A stretch of DNA of 64,000 bases from Eutreptiella sp. 'Long Island Sound 2002' (taxonomy: Eukaryota > Euglenozoa > Euglenophyceae > Eutreptiales > Eutreptiaceae). The stretch spans positions 30,014,306-30,078,305 of the forward strand of contig OZ038385.1 of NCBI GenBank assembly GCA_964036045.1, in the 5' to 3' direction. The notes beneath the pieces are model-generated. The model was given only the letters and a program-made list of their open reading frames with translations, searched no databases and was not told where the DNA came from. Shown here piece after piece: positions 12,370 through 22,900 of the stretch (the stretch's first letter is position 1; each line of letters begins with the position of its first letter). The position numbers and the translations under genes are program-made.

Positions 12370-13616
12370 TGCACATCAACACAGGGAGGAGGGACAGGTT
12401 CCCCTCCCCTAGGCACCACGGCACAGGGCGGAGGGACGGGTTCCCCACCCTTGTGCACCACAACACAGGGCGAAGGGACAGGTTCCCCAACTCTGTGCAC
12501 ATCAGCATAGGGCAGTGGGACAGGTTCCCCTCCCCTAGGCACCACGGCACAGGGCGGAGGGACACGATCCCCACCCCTGGGCTCATCAGCACAGGGCGGA
12601 GGGACAAGTTCCCCACCTCTGTGCACATCAGCATGGGGCGGTGGGACAGGTTCCCCTCCCCTAGGCACCACGGCACAGGGCGGAGGGACACGTTCCCCAC
12701 TCCTGGGCTCATCAGCACAGGGCGGAGGGACAAGTTCCCATCTTTGTGCACATCAACATAGGGCGGAGGGACAAGTTCCCCTCCCCTAGGCAGCACGGCG
12801 AAGGGCGGAGGGACAGTTTCCCCACCTTTGTGCACATGAGCACAGGGCGGTGGGACAGGTTCCCCTCCTTTGGGCACCACAGCACAGGGCAGAGGGACAG
12901 GTTTCCCAACCCTTGCGCCACGTCACAGGGCAGAGGGAGAGGTTCCCCACCCGTGAGCTCATGAGTGCAGGGCGGAGAGACAGGTTCCCCACCCCTGGGC
13001 TCATCAGCACAGGACGGCGGATGGACAGGTTCCCCACCTCTGTGCACATCAGCATGGAGCGGAGGGACAGGTTCCCCACCCCTGGGCACCGCGGCACAGG
13101 GCAGAGGGACAGGTTCCCCACCCCTGGGCACGATGGCACAGGGCGGAGAGACAGGTCCCCCACCCTTGCGCACCACGGCACACGGCAGAGGGACAGGGTC
13201 CCCACCCCTAGGCACAATGGCACAGGGCGGAGAGACAGGTCCCCCATCCCTAGGCTCATCAGCACAGGGCGGAGGGACGGGTTCCCCACCCCTGGGCTCA
13301 TCGGCACAACGCGGAGGGACAACTTCCCCTCCCTTGGGCACCACAACATAGGGCAGAGGGACAGGCTCCCCACCCCTGAGCTCATCAGCACAGGGCGGAG
13401 GGACAGTTTCCCCACCTCATGCACATCAGCACAGAGTGGTGGGACAGGTTCCCCTCCCCTGGGCACCACGGCACAGGGCGGAGGGACAGGTTCCCCACCC
13501 CTGGGCTCATCAGCACAGGGCGGAGGGACAGGTTCCCTACCCTTGGGTTCATGAGCACAGGGCGGAGGGACAGGTTCCCCACCTCTGTGCACATCAGCAC
13601 AGGGCGGAGGGACATG
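12370..13616 (-). repeat. 42-43 bp minisatellite, arm 2 (inverted)
   Basis: About thirty tandem units of CACAGGGCGGAGGGACAGGT, then TCCCCACCCCTGGGCTCATC and AG. The 3' half of the unit alternates between CTGGGCTCATCAG, CTAGGCACCACGG and CTGTGCACATCAG types, which gives a higher-order pattern. Long open frames cross it on both strands, but these are a by-product of a stop-free unit whose length is not a fixed multiple of three. It is the reverse complement of the array at 11025-11510. Confidence 0.88.
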
Positions 13617-14009
13617 TGCGATGAAGACGTCCACATCCGTCGTCTCCGCCGCTGGCCCGGCCTTGCTCTTCTTCGTCTTGGCCTTCATGTTGGGCATGTT
13701 GTCCTCCAAACCCTTGCAGACCGTGGCAGTGTCGACGTGGCCGAGGGTGACGATGAGCGCGGAGAGGTGGCGGTTGTACCGCGTGACCCGCAGCAAAAAG
13801 TTGCTCAATGCACGCGGGTCATGCTCCCCTAGGGTGGACCGGGCCACGGATAGCTGGCCGATTGTGGTTTCTGCCCGGAAGGTGACGCGGCTCGCGGCGG
13901 AGGGGACCTGCACGGTCTCAAGCGTGTCAAAGTGACCGACGGCGATGCCACTGGTGCCGGCCCGATTCCGAGCCGCCTTGACCCAATTGGGGACAAAGTA
14001 GGGAGGCAT
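13617..14009 (-). CDS. Hypothetical protein, first exon bordering a minisatellite
   Basis: From an ATG at 14009 (minus) about 131 codons of non-repetitive, GC-rich sequence begin MPPYFVPNWVKAARNRAGTS and end in a lysine-rich stretch (KAKTKKSKAG) and AAETTDVDVFIAH. I do not recognise the family. The segment looks like coding sequence: balanced composition, GC-rich third positions and alternating hydrophobic residues. The frame then enters the 42-bp minisatellite at 13616 and stays open only because the repeat lacks stops. A GT at the junction (GCACAT|GTCCCT) could be a splice donor, making the minisatellite intronic. No further exon was found to the left. Confidence 0.4.
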
Positions 14010-14169
14010 GTGGCAACCTTATTGAAAAAAGTGACAAGCATGGATGTGCAAGGGTCTTTTAAACGATGGAACCAACCTAGTGTGCGAAGAGGGCATGAAG
14101 AGGGGGGAATGGGGGTGAAGATGAAAAATGGGAAAATGGACCCAGAAAGTCCCAGTAAGCCAAACTGGT

Positions 14170-14300
14170 AAGTGGGTTTCAGACCTTAAAGTCCAACCGG
14201 GAAGTCACTTCCAGGGGTCATTTTTCAGGGAACCCCCCGAGGTTTCAGACCTAAAAGTCCACCGGGAAGTCCCCGGGATGTAGGTTTCTGACCTCATTTA
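14170..14300. repeat. ~67-bp imperfect direct repeat
   Basis: GTTTCAGACCTTAAAGTCCA with CCGGGAAGTC at about 14174 recurs at about 14242 as GTTTCAGACCTAAAAGTCCA, and a weaker third start (GTTTCTGACCTCATTTA) follows near 14284. It shows nothing coding. Confidence 0.6.
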
Positions 14301-14468
14301 AAATTGTCCCATCCACCCCCCGGGAGGACCCAAAACCTCCTACTACCTTAAATTGATCCCAAAAAGAAAAATAGTAAGTTTCGTGCCGATTGGTAACCCC
14401 TACTTGAAGTAGTGGAAATGTCGTTTTGCCAAGGACTTCCCGGTAGGACTTCCCGAAACGCACCTCAC

Positions 14469-14920
14469 GAGTTGGGGATACGCACTCCCACGCTTTGGCG
14501 TGGCCTCCGAGTTGGGGATACGCACTCCCACACTTTGGCGCGGCCCCTCGAGTTGGGGATACGGATTCCCACACTTCGGTGTGGTCCCTCAAGTTGGGGA
14601 TACGGACTCCCACGCTTTGGCGTGGCCCCTCGAGTTGGGGATACGCACTCCCACACTTTGGCGCGGCCCCTCGAGTTGGGGATACGGATTCCCACACTTC
14701 GGTGTGGTCCCTCGAGTTGGGGATACGGACTCCCACGCTTTGGCGTGCCCCCTCGAGTTGGGGATACGCACTCCCACGCTTTGGCGTGGCCCCTCAAGTT
14801 GGGGATACGGACTCCCACGCTTCGGTGTGGTCCCTCGAGTTGGGGATACGGACCCCCTCGCTTTGGTGTGACCCCTCGAATTGGGGGATATGCACTCCCA
14901 CGCTTCGGTGTGGCCGGTTT
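14469..14920. repeat. 40-41 bp minisatellite encoding stem-loops
   Basis: About eleven units start GAGTTGGGGATACG(C/G)A(C/T)TCC and then carry a 16-base inverted repeat. Most units carry CCACGCTTTGGCGTGG or CCACACTTCGGTGTGG, each a perfect 6-bp stem with a TTTG or TTCG loop. Unit types alternate in blocks. The array directly abuts the transposase fragment that follows. Confidence 0.88.
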
Positions 14921-14949
14921 TGTTTTCTGTGGTGAAGGTTGTGCATGTC

Positions 14950-16038
14950 GGGTGCCAAGCGTCCCCCAGCTTTGCGGAATTGGAAGGCAGCCCCTATGAA
15001 ATCCACTGCCAATTCATGCCCTTTGAGTTTTTGGGTGATGTTGGGGTTGTCCATTGGAATGGGTGTTTCTTGCAAAAGGTGCACAGTGTTTGTGTTGCTA
15101 ATGCACATTTTGTTGCACCAACTGCAACGGTGGAGAGGTTGTGGCAATTCTCGCAGAATGACGTTGAACCGCTTTTGCGCTTCCTCATGCATGTCCCCTT
15201 GCCAAAGGCAGTGCCACTTGTGCCGTATGCGGCCTTGGGTTGTGCTCAATACCGTGAGGAGCCGAGGAATGCTCCAGGAGCAAAGCGTATGCCGTGCCCT
15301 TTTCAAGACTGTAACCGATTTTTCATGCACGCTTTAATGCGGTCGCACATGGCTAGGCACTTTTTGTGAGGCCACCGGTGGGCCGGCCAAGAAGATGCAG
15401 ATAAAATTGCGTTTTGCCTGTGGTGTGGCAACACAGATGGCAAGTGTAGCACAAGTGTGCATGGCAAGAAAATTGGTAGCAATTGCAGCCTCGCGTACCA
15501 TCGGCTACAAGTAAACACAACGCCCACCCCAACAGCGACGAACCCTAGCACTCATCTACCGGTTCGCTGCAAGGTGCTTGATTGCCGAAAATTGCATTGC
15601 ACCTACGCCATGCCACACCACATGGCACAAGCGCACCCGGTGTGTCCCATGACTATGCCGGGTGCAGCGAAGAGGAGAACACAAAAGTGTTGCAAGCCTT
15701 TGACGATTTCTTGGCCCCATTGCCACCGAAGCGAAGCCTTCTCTGCCGCCGGCCCTGTTTTCCGTGCTCTTCTCTTTGGGCCAAACCCGGGTAGTAGTGG
15801 TGGTGGCAGTAGTAGTAGCAGCAGCTCCACCACCAATGCCTCCTCCAGTACTAGTGCATCCTGTAGCAGTAGTGCCCCGTCTGGCACTAGTGACTATGTG
15901 CCATCGGAATCCATGTCTAATGGGCAGGCACCCTGCGAGGTCACAAGATCGCAAGCAGCCCGGCCAAAGAAGCGTGCTCGCCCTAAGAGTACCGGTAAGA
16001 GGGCACGCGACGCGTGGGAGGATGATTCTGATGCTTGA
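14950..16038 (+). pseudogene. C-terminal fragment of zinc-finger transposase (divergent copy)
   Basis: A single reading frame from the edge of the 41-bp array to TGA at 16036-16038 aligns throughout with the C-terminal third of the protein at 30724-34541. Shared points in order are CQFMPFE (against GQLMPFE), HWNG (VWNG), CPFQDC with HMARH (CQIC with HIGQH), GHRWAGQ (GHHIEGQ), CLWCGNTDGKC (CGFCGSRDEC), HMAQAHP (HFAAVHP), a serine run, and KSTGKRARD. The frame is broken once, by TGA at 15367-15369, where the other copy has an arginine codon. The DDE-type core is absent, replaced upstream by the minisatellite. The serine run and basic C-terminus (KKRARPKSTGKRAR) look like a linker and nuclear signal. 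The level of difference suggests another family member rather than a recent duplicate. Confidence 0.75.
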
Positions 16039-16186
16039 GGCCCCTCCCCTCCCTTCCCTTCTCTATATATATGTGTGTGGTTTATAACAAGGGGAAGGCA
16101 CTATTTGTGGGCCAGTGGCTGCCCGCATAACCCGTTTTGCATGCACGTTTACTAAGAGCACTGCACCTACCATGCGTGGGTAACCG

Positions 16187-16303
16187 GATTCCAGGGGGGA
16201 GAGAGAGCTGACCCAAGGTAGCCTAAGAGACATTCGATAGCCTATGGGCGAACTCAAGGCAACATTCGGTATTGCTTTGGAAGTGCTGCGGTGTAGCAGA
16301 ACA
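16187..16303. repeat. Dispersed ~115-bp repeat (inverted copy at 62921-63037)
   Basis: CCTAAGAGACATTCGATAGC, CTCAAGGCAACATTC and TTGGAAGTGCTGCGGTG occur here and, reverse-complemented, at 62921-63037 with about one change in ten. A shorter trace, AAGGCAACATTCAGCACTGG, occurs at about 18830. It follows the transposase fragment ending at 16038, so it may be part of an element's 3' end. Confidence 0.7.
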
Positions 16304-16559
16304 ATCATGAGCTATGACTAGTCACAGTGCGTCTTGTTAGCTTTGTCTGTTTGCGCGCTCGGAGGTGCCCGACGCAAAGGTGCTGGGTTTGGGTCAACGA
16401 AGCCCCCCCGCCCCCCCCATACAGCCCCCAAACCAGTCGCACACCCCTCGGGGCCACACATTTGCTGGCGGCGGCCCCTTGGTTGTTGCGGTTGGATTGC
16501 ATACCGTGGGCTTCAATTCTACTCTTCAATTCTACTGATGCCCGGACAATTTGACAAAG

Positions 16560-16770
16560 AGTCAACAGGTGGTGAGCGCAACCTGACTCTGCAAATGGGG
16601 TCCCAATCTGCTGAACCTGTACCCCTTTGTGCACATTAAGAGGGCCCCATTTCTGCCCCATTTCTGCCAGGGCATCAACCCCTTCATTGCCTGGTACCTC
16701 AACGTGACTAGGCACCTTAATCCACCGGTAACGTGTGGTAGCAAAATCTAGCAGAATGGGGAGGGGGGGG
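16560..16770 (-). pseudogene. RNase H-like domain remnant
   Basis: On the minus strand a frame reads RWIKVPSHVEVPGNEGVDAL followed by AEMGQKWGPLN. This matches the C-terminal RNase H signature (W-x-x-VPSHV-x-x-x-GNE-x-x-D-x-LAE), carrying the last catalytic acidic residue. No upstream DED residues or reverse transcriptase lie in the same frame, so it is a fragment, probably of a retroelement or of an RNase HI gene family. About 0.85 kb away on the plus strand (17570-17630) a separate frame reads NITATEHAELKGII, like the helix-A catalytic glutamate segment, but in the other orientation. Confidence 0.5.
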
Positions 16771-19700
16771 GGAGGGGTTAGCCCACAAACCAAACAACAC
16801 AACAAGCTAACTCGGCTCGGTGAGAAAACCACCAGGTGCTCACCGGTGGCACTACAATGGGGGGGTTATCCACAGTACCTGGAACCTAGACCTAGCTCCC
16901 AAGGGGGTCCATGAGTTGCAACAAAATTTGATGTATCAGCACGTCCTTCGCATCACTGCCACCATGCAAAGTTGCGGGTCTCAGCCAGCACATCTATTAG
17001 GCCTGAGTCCCCAAAACTAGTCCAGGAAATCGATTTTGATGCACATTTAGATAATACACACCGCATGGCACGAAGTCCAGGCTCAATAATTTGAACCTGC
17101 AAACACTTTGTTTCCCAGATCAAGGGGAGTCGTCCGTTTCCTCTGTCCTATCTCCTTGCTGAGACCTCATGGAGAAGGATTTGGTGACCTCAGCTAACGA
17201 GACCGTCTCCATGGGAAGCACACACTTTGACCTGGAGCTTTGACACATAATATTGATCACACACCACACACAACAGGTGCACCAGAGCAGTCGGCGACGA
17301 TTCAGCCAAGGGAGTGCCAGCACTTGCAAGGGTCGCACAGCCTATATCACACATGTACCATTGCATGTATGTATACTAGTGTGCTAAGGACGACAGCCAC
17401 TGTCTTGGGCTGAAATAAAACCATGATTGCAGAACGTGGACAACAGATGGAGCAGAGTACAGGTGAGCACAGGTGCCTCAATCTGAACCCACTGTAGATA
17501 TCGTGGTGATACTATGATGGGGAGTGCTATCAGGAGGTCAGTAAAACCCAGGGACCAAACGGATATCAAACAAGGTAACTATCCACCAAACATCACTGCA
17601 ACTGAACATGCGGAGCTCAAAGGCATCATTAGACCATAGTACTACCAGTGGGCTGCTTATGCACTCTTGTACCGGTGCTCCAAGCGCAATGGCCCACCAA
17701 TGAGCTACCCTATGTGGACACTGGCAACTTGGACCGCTGCGTGCACATGGGCATGTGTTTCTCGCTTGGCTTGGTGACCAAAGGTGGAGGAGATTGTTCG
17801 TCATCGGGGCTCCAAACGTGAGTGTCCCTTATTGTCAATGCATGTATGCCCTTGTGTACATATGTGATACGGACCACACATGACTGCATATGCACACAAG
17901 GGCATACATACATTGAAAATAAGGGGTTCCCCACCCCCCCGGAAGGAGAACTCGCATCAGCGTTTGGCATGGGCGAACCCTCCCTCGCCCTTGCACTGTG
18001 ATTGAATTGCCAGCAACCCCCCCCCCCCGAGCACGTCACGCCGTGCAGGGCGCTACTGGCCACCCCCCTGCTAGATATGGAAGAATGCACCCCGGCCTAC
18101 AAGAGGCCATGCTTTTCGGCGGGCCGCAGCACCCCGAGGATGTGCTGGCGCTCCAAGGCGGTCCCTCGGCCGCCACGGACGCCCAACTGTGGCACGCGCC
18201 AGGTACTGTTCCCAGCCTCCGCCTCCCCCCCATCCCCCATGAGCTACGCACAGTCGCCAGCAATGGCGTCCACCATTACCTGCAGCACAGAAGGGTTGCG
18301 GTGCTGCACGCCCGACCCGGACAGACAATTGTTTGCTACGCCATGGCACACACACACAGGCCGCCTCCCTGTATGGATGTATGGATTGACCTCTGAAACA
18401 CCTGTACCCACTGGGTTTTTTCAGTGCCAAGGTCCCACAACAAAGCCATGGTTGGTGGCAGCGACCACCTCGGTTGACCCTTGACCTCCCCAGAGCCCTC
18501 CGAGTCCCGGGACAAACTGCATCACAGGTATGTAGCTGAATGGGGCCAGCAACAGCAAGCATACCCGTAGGATGGTGGAAACCAACGAGGAGCATGGAAT
18601 GGACGCCATGCCCAGAACTCACCCCAGTGCAGCATCCAGGCGTTAATGCCCCGAACCCTATAGACGACAGCCCACCCTAGCCCGATTCAGGGAGGTGAGG
18701 GCAGCACAATGCGGAGAACTGTCGATGACATGAACACGAATGGAAGTGAGTTGGCGATGAAGGCTGTGAGGCAGGCGCGGCTGGAGCTTAGTGGCGGGTC
18801 CACACCTGATCTTTGAGGCCCTCTTCTAAGGCAACATTCAGCACTGGTTTGGTTTGAACATGATTGAGCAGTGACCTGTGTCACAGGGGCTATATCGGTA
18901 GCTAAGTATTCTTTGCTTCATCGCCCCCCCTTCTTTGAGATGTCATCAAGACTTACTTGTTCTTCTGCAAGGTGTCTTGCAATGTCTGCAATAACCATAG
19001 CTCAATAGCCAGTTCAGGCTTGTTTCATGAATAGGGATGCTGTCAGGCAGGGTATTTGCACACATCTCTGGTGCAACACTTTGGAAAGAAGATGCAGGTC
19101 GTAAATTCAAATTCAACAGTCTTGCCAAGGATTTAGCCCCTGGTCAAACGGCAAAGCATTGTTTGTGGCTGTGCATGGAGGCAAGGGGTGTTGCAACCAT
19201 AGTACAAACGGTGTCCAGTGCCGTTTTCGTTTGTCACCTGTTGTTAGTCGAGGTCAGGCCTGGGCAGGGTCAAAGATTTGCTGTATTCAGGGATGAGTCC
19301 CTGAGCACCTCCCAGATGTGTGCACCTTTGGCATGTGCACATTTCCAAACAACCCACCTGGAGAGCACTGTTAGGATCCTGCTGTGGGCATTGATGCTGG
19401 CACACATCAACTATTGGTGCAAATGTGCCCTGTGCAGGCGGCCTTCCCATTTTTGGCTGTTTTTTTTTTGGAAGAACATTCTGTTGCAGTGCCCGCTTGA
19501 AACATTTGGCAGAACTTGCAGGTGCAGTGCCTGCTTGAATAGAGGTGGTCAGACTGGTCATGGTTCATTATTGAGAGTACATTATTGAGAGTCTCATCTT
19601 CCCCCAGTGCCCCCCATTTCCCCCCATCTTTTGTCCCCGTGTTGGGGACCTATTGTTGTTTGGGAACGGGTATTTTGATGCTTCTTTCGCATTGGGGATA

Positions 19701-19985
19701 TGCTATATTTGGATTTTCACCCACTTTCACCCTTTTTCACACATTTTTGGTTCATTTCCACCACATCCACTCCTTTCTAGGTTGATTTATCCCCACCACG
19801 GGGACCCCGAGAAGGCAAGGGTGATGTAGCCATATTGACTTCTCCCTGGTAAAGCACTGGGATGGACGGCTGGAACATTGATTTGGATGCTGGGTGGCCG
19901 GGCGCCTGCTGGGCAAACGTACCCTCATTGTCGATGTGTACCATCTTTGTTCAGTGCCCTTCCTGTTCTCTTTATTCCCATCACC
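16771..19985. other. Interval upstream of Rab18 B; no supported gene
   Basis: About 3.2 kb with a foldback hairpin at 17825-17926, a G tract near 16762, C tracts near 17933 and 18009, and GC-rich open frames at 18000-18480 without recognisable motifs. At 19790-19840 lies a trace of the 84-bp repeat (GGGGACCCCGAGAAGGCAAG, then GGTGATGTAGCC). The last ~60 bp before 19986 are presumably the Rab18 B leader. Confidence 0.45.
17825..17926. repeat. Foldback hairpin, ~40-bp stem
   Basis: CCCTTATTGTCAATGCATGT, ATGCCCTTGTGTACATATG (17825-17863) pairs with the reverse complement of 17886-17926, with about four mismatches, across a ~22-nt loop. The shape and length resemble a small-RNA precursor or a minimal foldback element; nothing in the sequence decides between them. 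Confidence 0.7.
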
Positions 19986-22900
19986 ATGCGAGATGATGCA
20001 TACAATCACACTTTCAAACTCCTGCTGATCGGTGACTCAGGGGTAGGCAAAAGCAGCATTTTGCTGCGATTTACGGACGGCACATTTGATGAAGACATTG
20101 GGACCACCATTGGTGTCGATTTCAAGGTCAAGGTGATGCCATATTGCAACCAGAAAGTCAAGCTGACGATTTGGGATACCGCTGGGCAGGTTTGCTCTGG
20201 GAGGTTTGGAGGAGGATGTGCAGTTGGCCCGGGAGCAGTTTGTGAGGTGCCCCAAGGCCAGACCTTTTGCTTGAAACGGCGGACACAGTACAGGAGGGCC
20301 GGGTGACCAGTTGTTCCCCAAAAAAATTCTTTTGTGCTACAATAATACAAGACAGAAAATTTTTGTAAGACTGAGAGGCAAAATGTTTTTTTTGAGAAAT
20401 TACAAAAGACTTTCTCAGTGTTACGTCAAATTTGTGTAACAGGGTGCTGAAATTTCTGCCAAAATTTTCACAAATGAACGCCTCGATTTTTTTTTGCACT
20501 CGGTTTACCAAAATTCACTCGGTTTTACGAGTCTGCTGATTTAGTCTTATCAAATGCCATCCAGTATCCAGTATCTACAACACAGCACATCTTTCCGCGC
20601 CTATCGCTTTCGTCCACCACTTACTGCCCCTGGAACGGTTTGTGACTGCCAGGCCCTGCCCCTCCACGCCCCACTCTCCCATGGTTCAGTTTTATTGAGC
20701 TTTCCCATTTGGTCACGTGTCTGTTTTGCTGTGACATGAATCCCACCAAGCGCCAGCACGCATTTGCACGCCGCAACCTGTATTGTAGGAGCGTTTCCGG
20801 ACCCTCACAAGCTCTTACTACCGAGGGGCTCAAGGAATTATTTTGGTGTATGACATATCAAACCTCGAGACCTTTGAAAACATTCAACAATGGATGAATG
20901 AGATCGAGATGTACACCACCTTTCCGGACGTAGTGACATTGCTGGTGGGCAACAAGTTGGACAAACGGCAGAAGGATGGAGCATCTGTATGTGCTGATTC
21001 TTTTTGAGTTAGTTTCGAATTTGTGTGTCGCTGTGAAGCCCCATTTTATTGAGACGTGCACTGTGTTGGCTGGGTGGTTCATTGGGGCTGTGTCATAGTG
21101 CGCACATTTAACGGCGCAGCACGCCTTCATGTGCACTCCCTATCTCATAAACCTGGGAGTGCCTCGGCCTCCACAGACTTGGACCTTAGTGTTGTGACAC
21201 TGGTTGCTGCACCTGCTGTACAAAGGTTTGGGGTGTGGTAGATGGTATCGTTAAAGTGGCAGGCCCCAAATTTCGCTCAGGATGCAAAATCGCTTGTGTA
21301 CAAGTACAAGTAAGGCAACACCCTCCACCCCCTAACCCCCCCTCCAAAAGGGTTGTTTTGTTTTGGTTTGTTAGAAACCGCTTTGGCCAGGTTCGTACTG
21401 GTCTCCTCCCAGATATTTCCCATGTTTCGGTGGCATCTTTTCCCCTTCATTTGTGCCCTATCTTGTCCTGTTGCCCACGCATCTGGTGTCCTGGCTGTCC
21501 AGCCAAAGAAAACAACACAAACTACCATCTAGCAACTCAAGGCCTGACTGTAAATCTGCTGCCAAACAGTTAGAATATGGGCACTGACCGTCGAATCCAA
21601 ACCCGCTCATGCGGATAAATGTGTGTCTGAAGTCCATTCAAACAATTTATCAAAGCGAGCACGGATGTCAATACAACGGACATTCACAGTAAAGGTCAAT
21701 CCACCGCCTATTCAGAGCATAATCATCAATGCAACATCAATGCTGGACAACTCTGCCCAGGGCTGCTGCACTAAGCAACTCATGGCCACTGGAAGGCAGC
21801 ACACATACAGTCATGGATGCAGCACACACTCTGCCTAAGGCATGCATTGTGAAGGCCGCTGATTGCTTTTGCTGCAAGCTGCCCAAGACAGGCTGCCAAA
21901 TGCATGGTTGTGCACTCAGGCTGTCATTTCAGCCGAATTAAAAATTAGGAACCAAATTAATACGGTCCCTACGCCTACTGTAGCTTGGACAAGGGCGTAG
22001 CTTATACAAGGGGGGGGGGGGGTACATACCTTGATTAGGAGCTACATGTATGTCATGAATTGGGCTTCGTTTGATATTTACGCACTGCAAGGGGCAGACA
22101 TTTGTTTTAGATTTCCAGTTGTCCCATGAACAGGGTATAGGGAGACAGTTGCTGTTAGGATCGCCCAGGATGGGTTTTTGATGGACAAGTGGGCCTTTGG
22201 TGGGCATGGATAGGCATCAGTGCTGTGAATGGATTTTGGATTGGTATTTATTCCTTGAATATGCTTGGGTAGAAATTGGTGCCCCAAATGGGATTTGGTG
22301 TAACCGTAGGGCCCTAAAGCGACTTCAGATTCCCTGCACAGACAGTGCAGCCACATAAGACATGGGTTTCACAAATTTGCCAATCACATAGAGTCATGGA
22401 CACATTTCTTTTGAGTGTTTGCCCACCTGAACCCACCCCATTTCTGAGTCCTCTTCTTCAAGTGATGATTCTAGTGACTCCGATGATGCTCCCACTGAAC
22501 TTGTTTGGGCTAAGGCTGCCCGAGGTGTGTGGGGAATGGCCCATGTCTTTGATGGGAAGTTGTATTTTACAAGAGACCACATGCAAGGCAATTTTCATTC
22601 CCAAAAACTTGAAGTTGCCTCAGCCCAATCCAGCCCCTAAACCTCAGGCAAAGGCATCTTCAAAGGCATCTTCAAGTGATGAACATGTGCGGTTGTTCCG
22701 CATGGTTTCCAAGCCGAACATTTGTAGGCTTCTCATGCTTCATTGCTTGTGAGAACATGGGTGGGGACCTGAATTTCCATGTTTCAAACACTTTCTTGTG
22801 TTTGCATGCCTTTGGGGACATGGGTGGAGGTTGAGGTGCGCTCATACTATGCGCTCACTTACGTGTGTGTCGGTAGTTGCATGTGTCGCGCGCAAGCTAC

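Noticed and set aside
12786-13616. C-terminal 280 codons of the minus-strand frame starting at 14009
   Set aside because: They are translated minisatellite; only the first ~131 codons are unique sequence.
10541-14920. CRISPR-like spacing of repeats
   Set aside because: Units are contiguous with no unique spacers, vary internally, and the genome is eukaryotic.
19037-19588. 183-codon plus-strand frame
   Set aside because: No motif, no codon signature, no neighbour link; length is within chance expectation.
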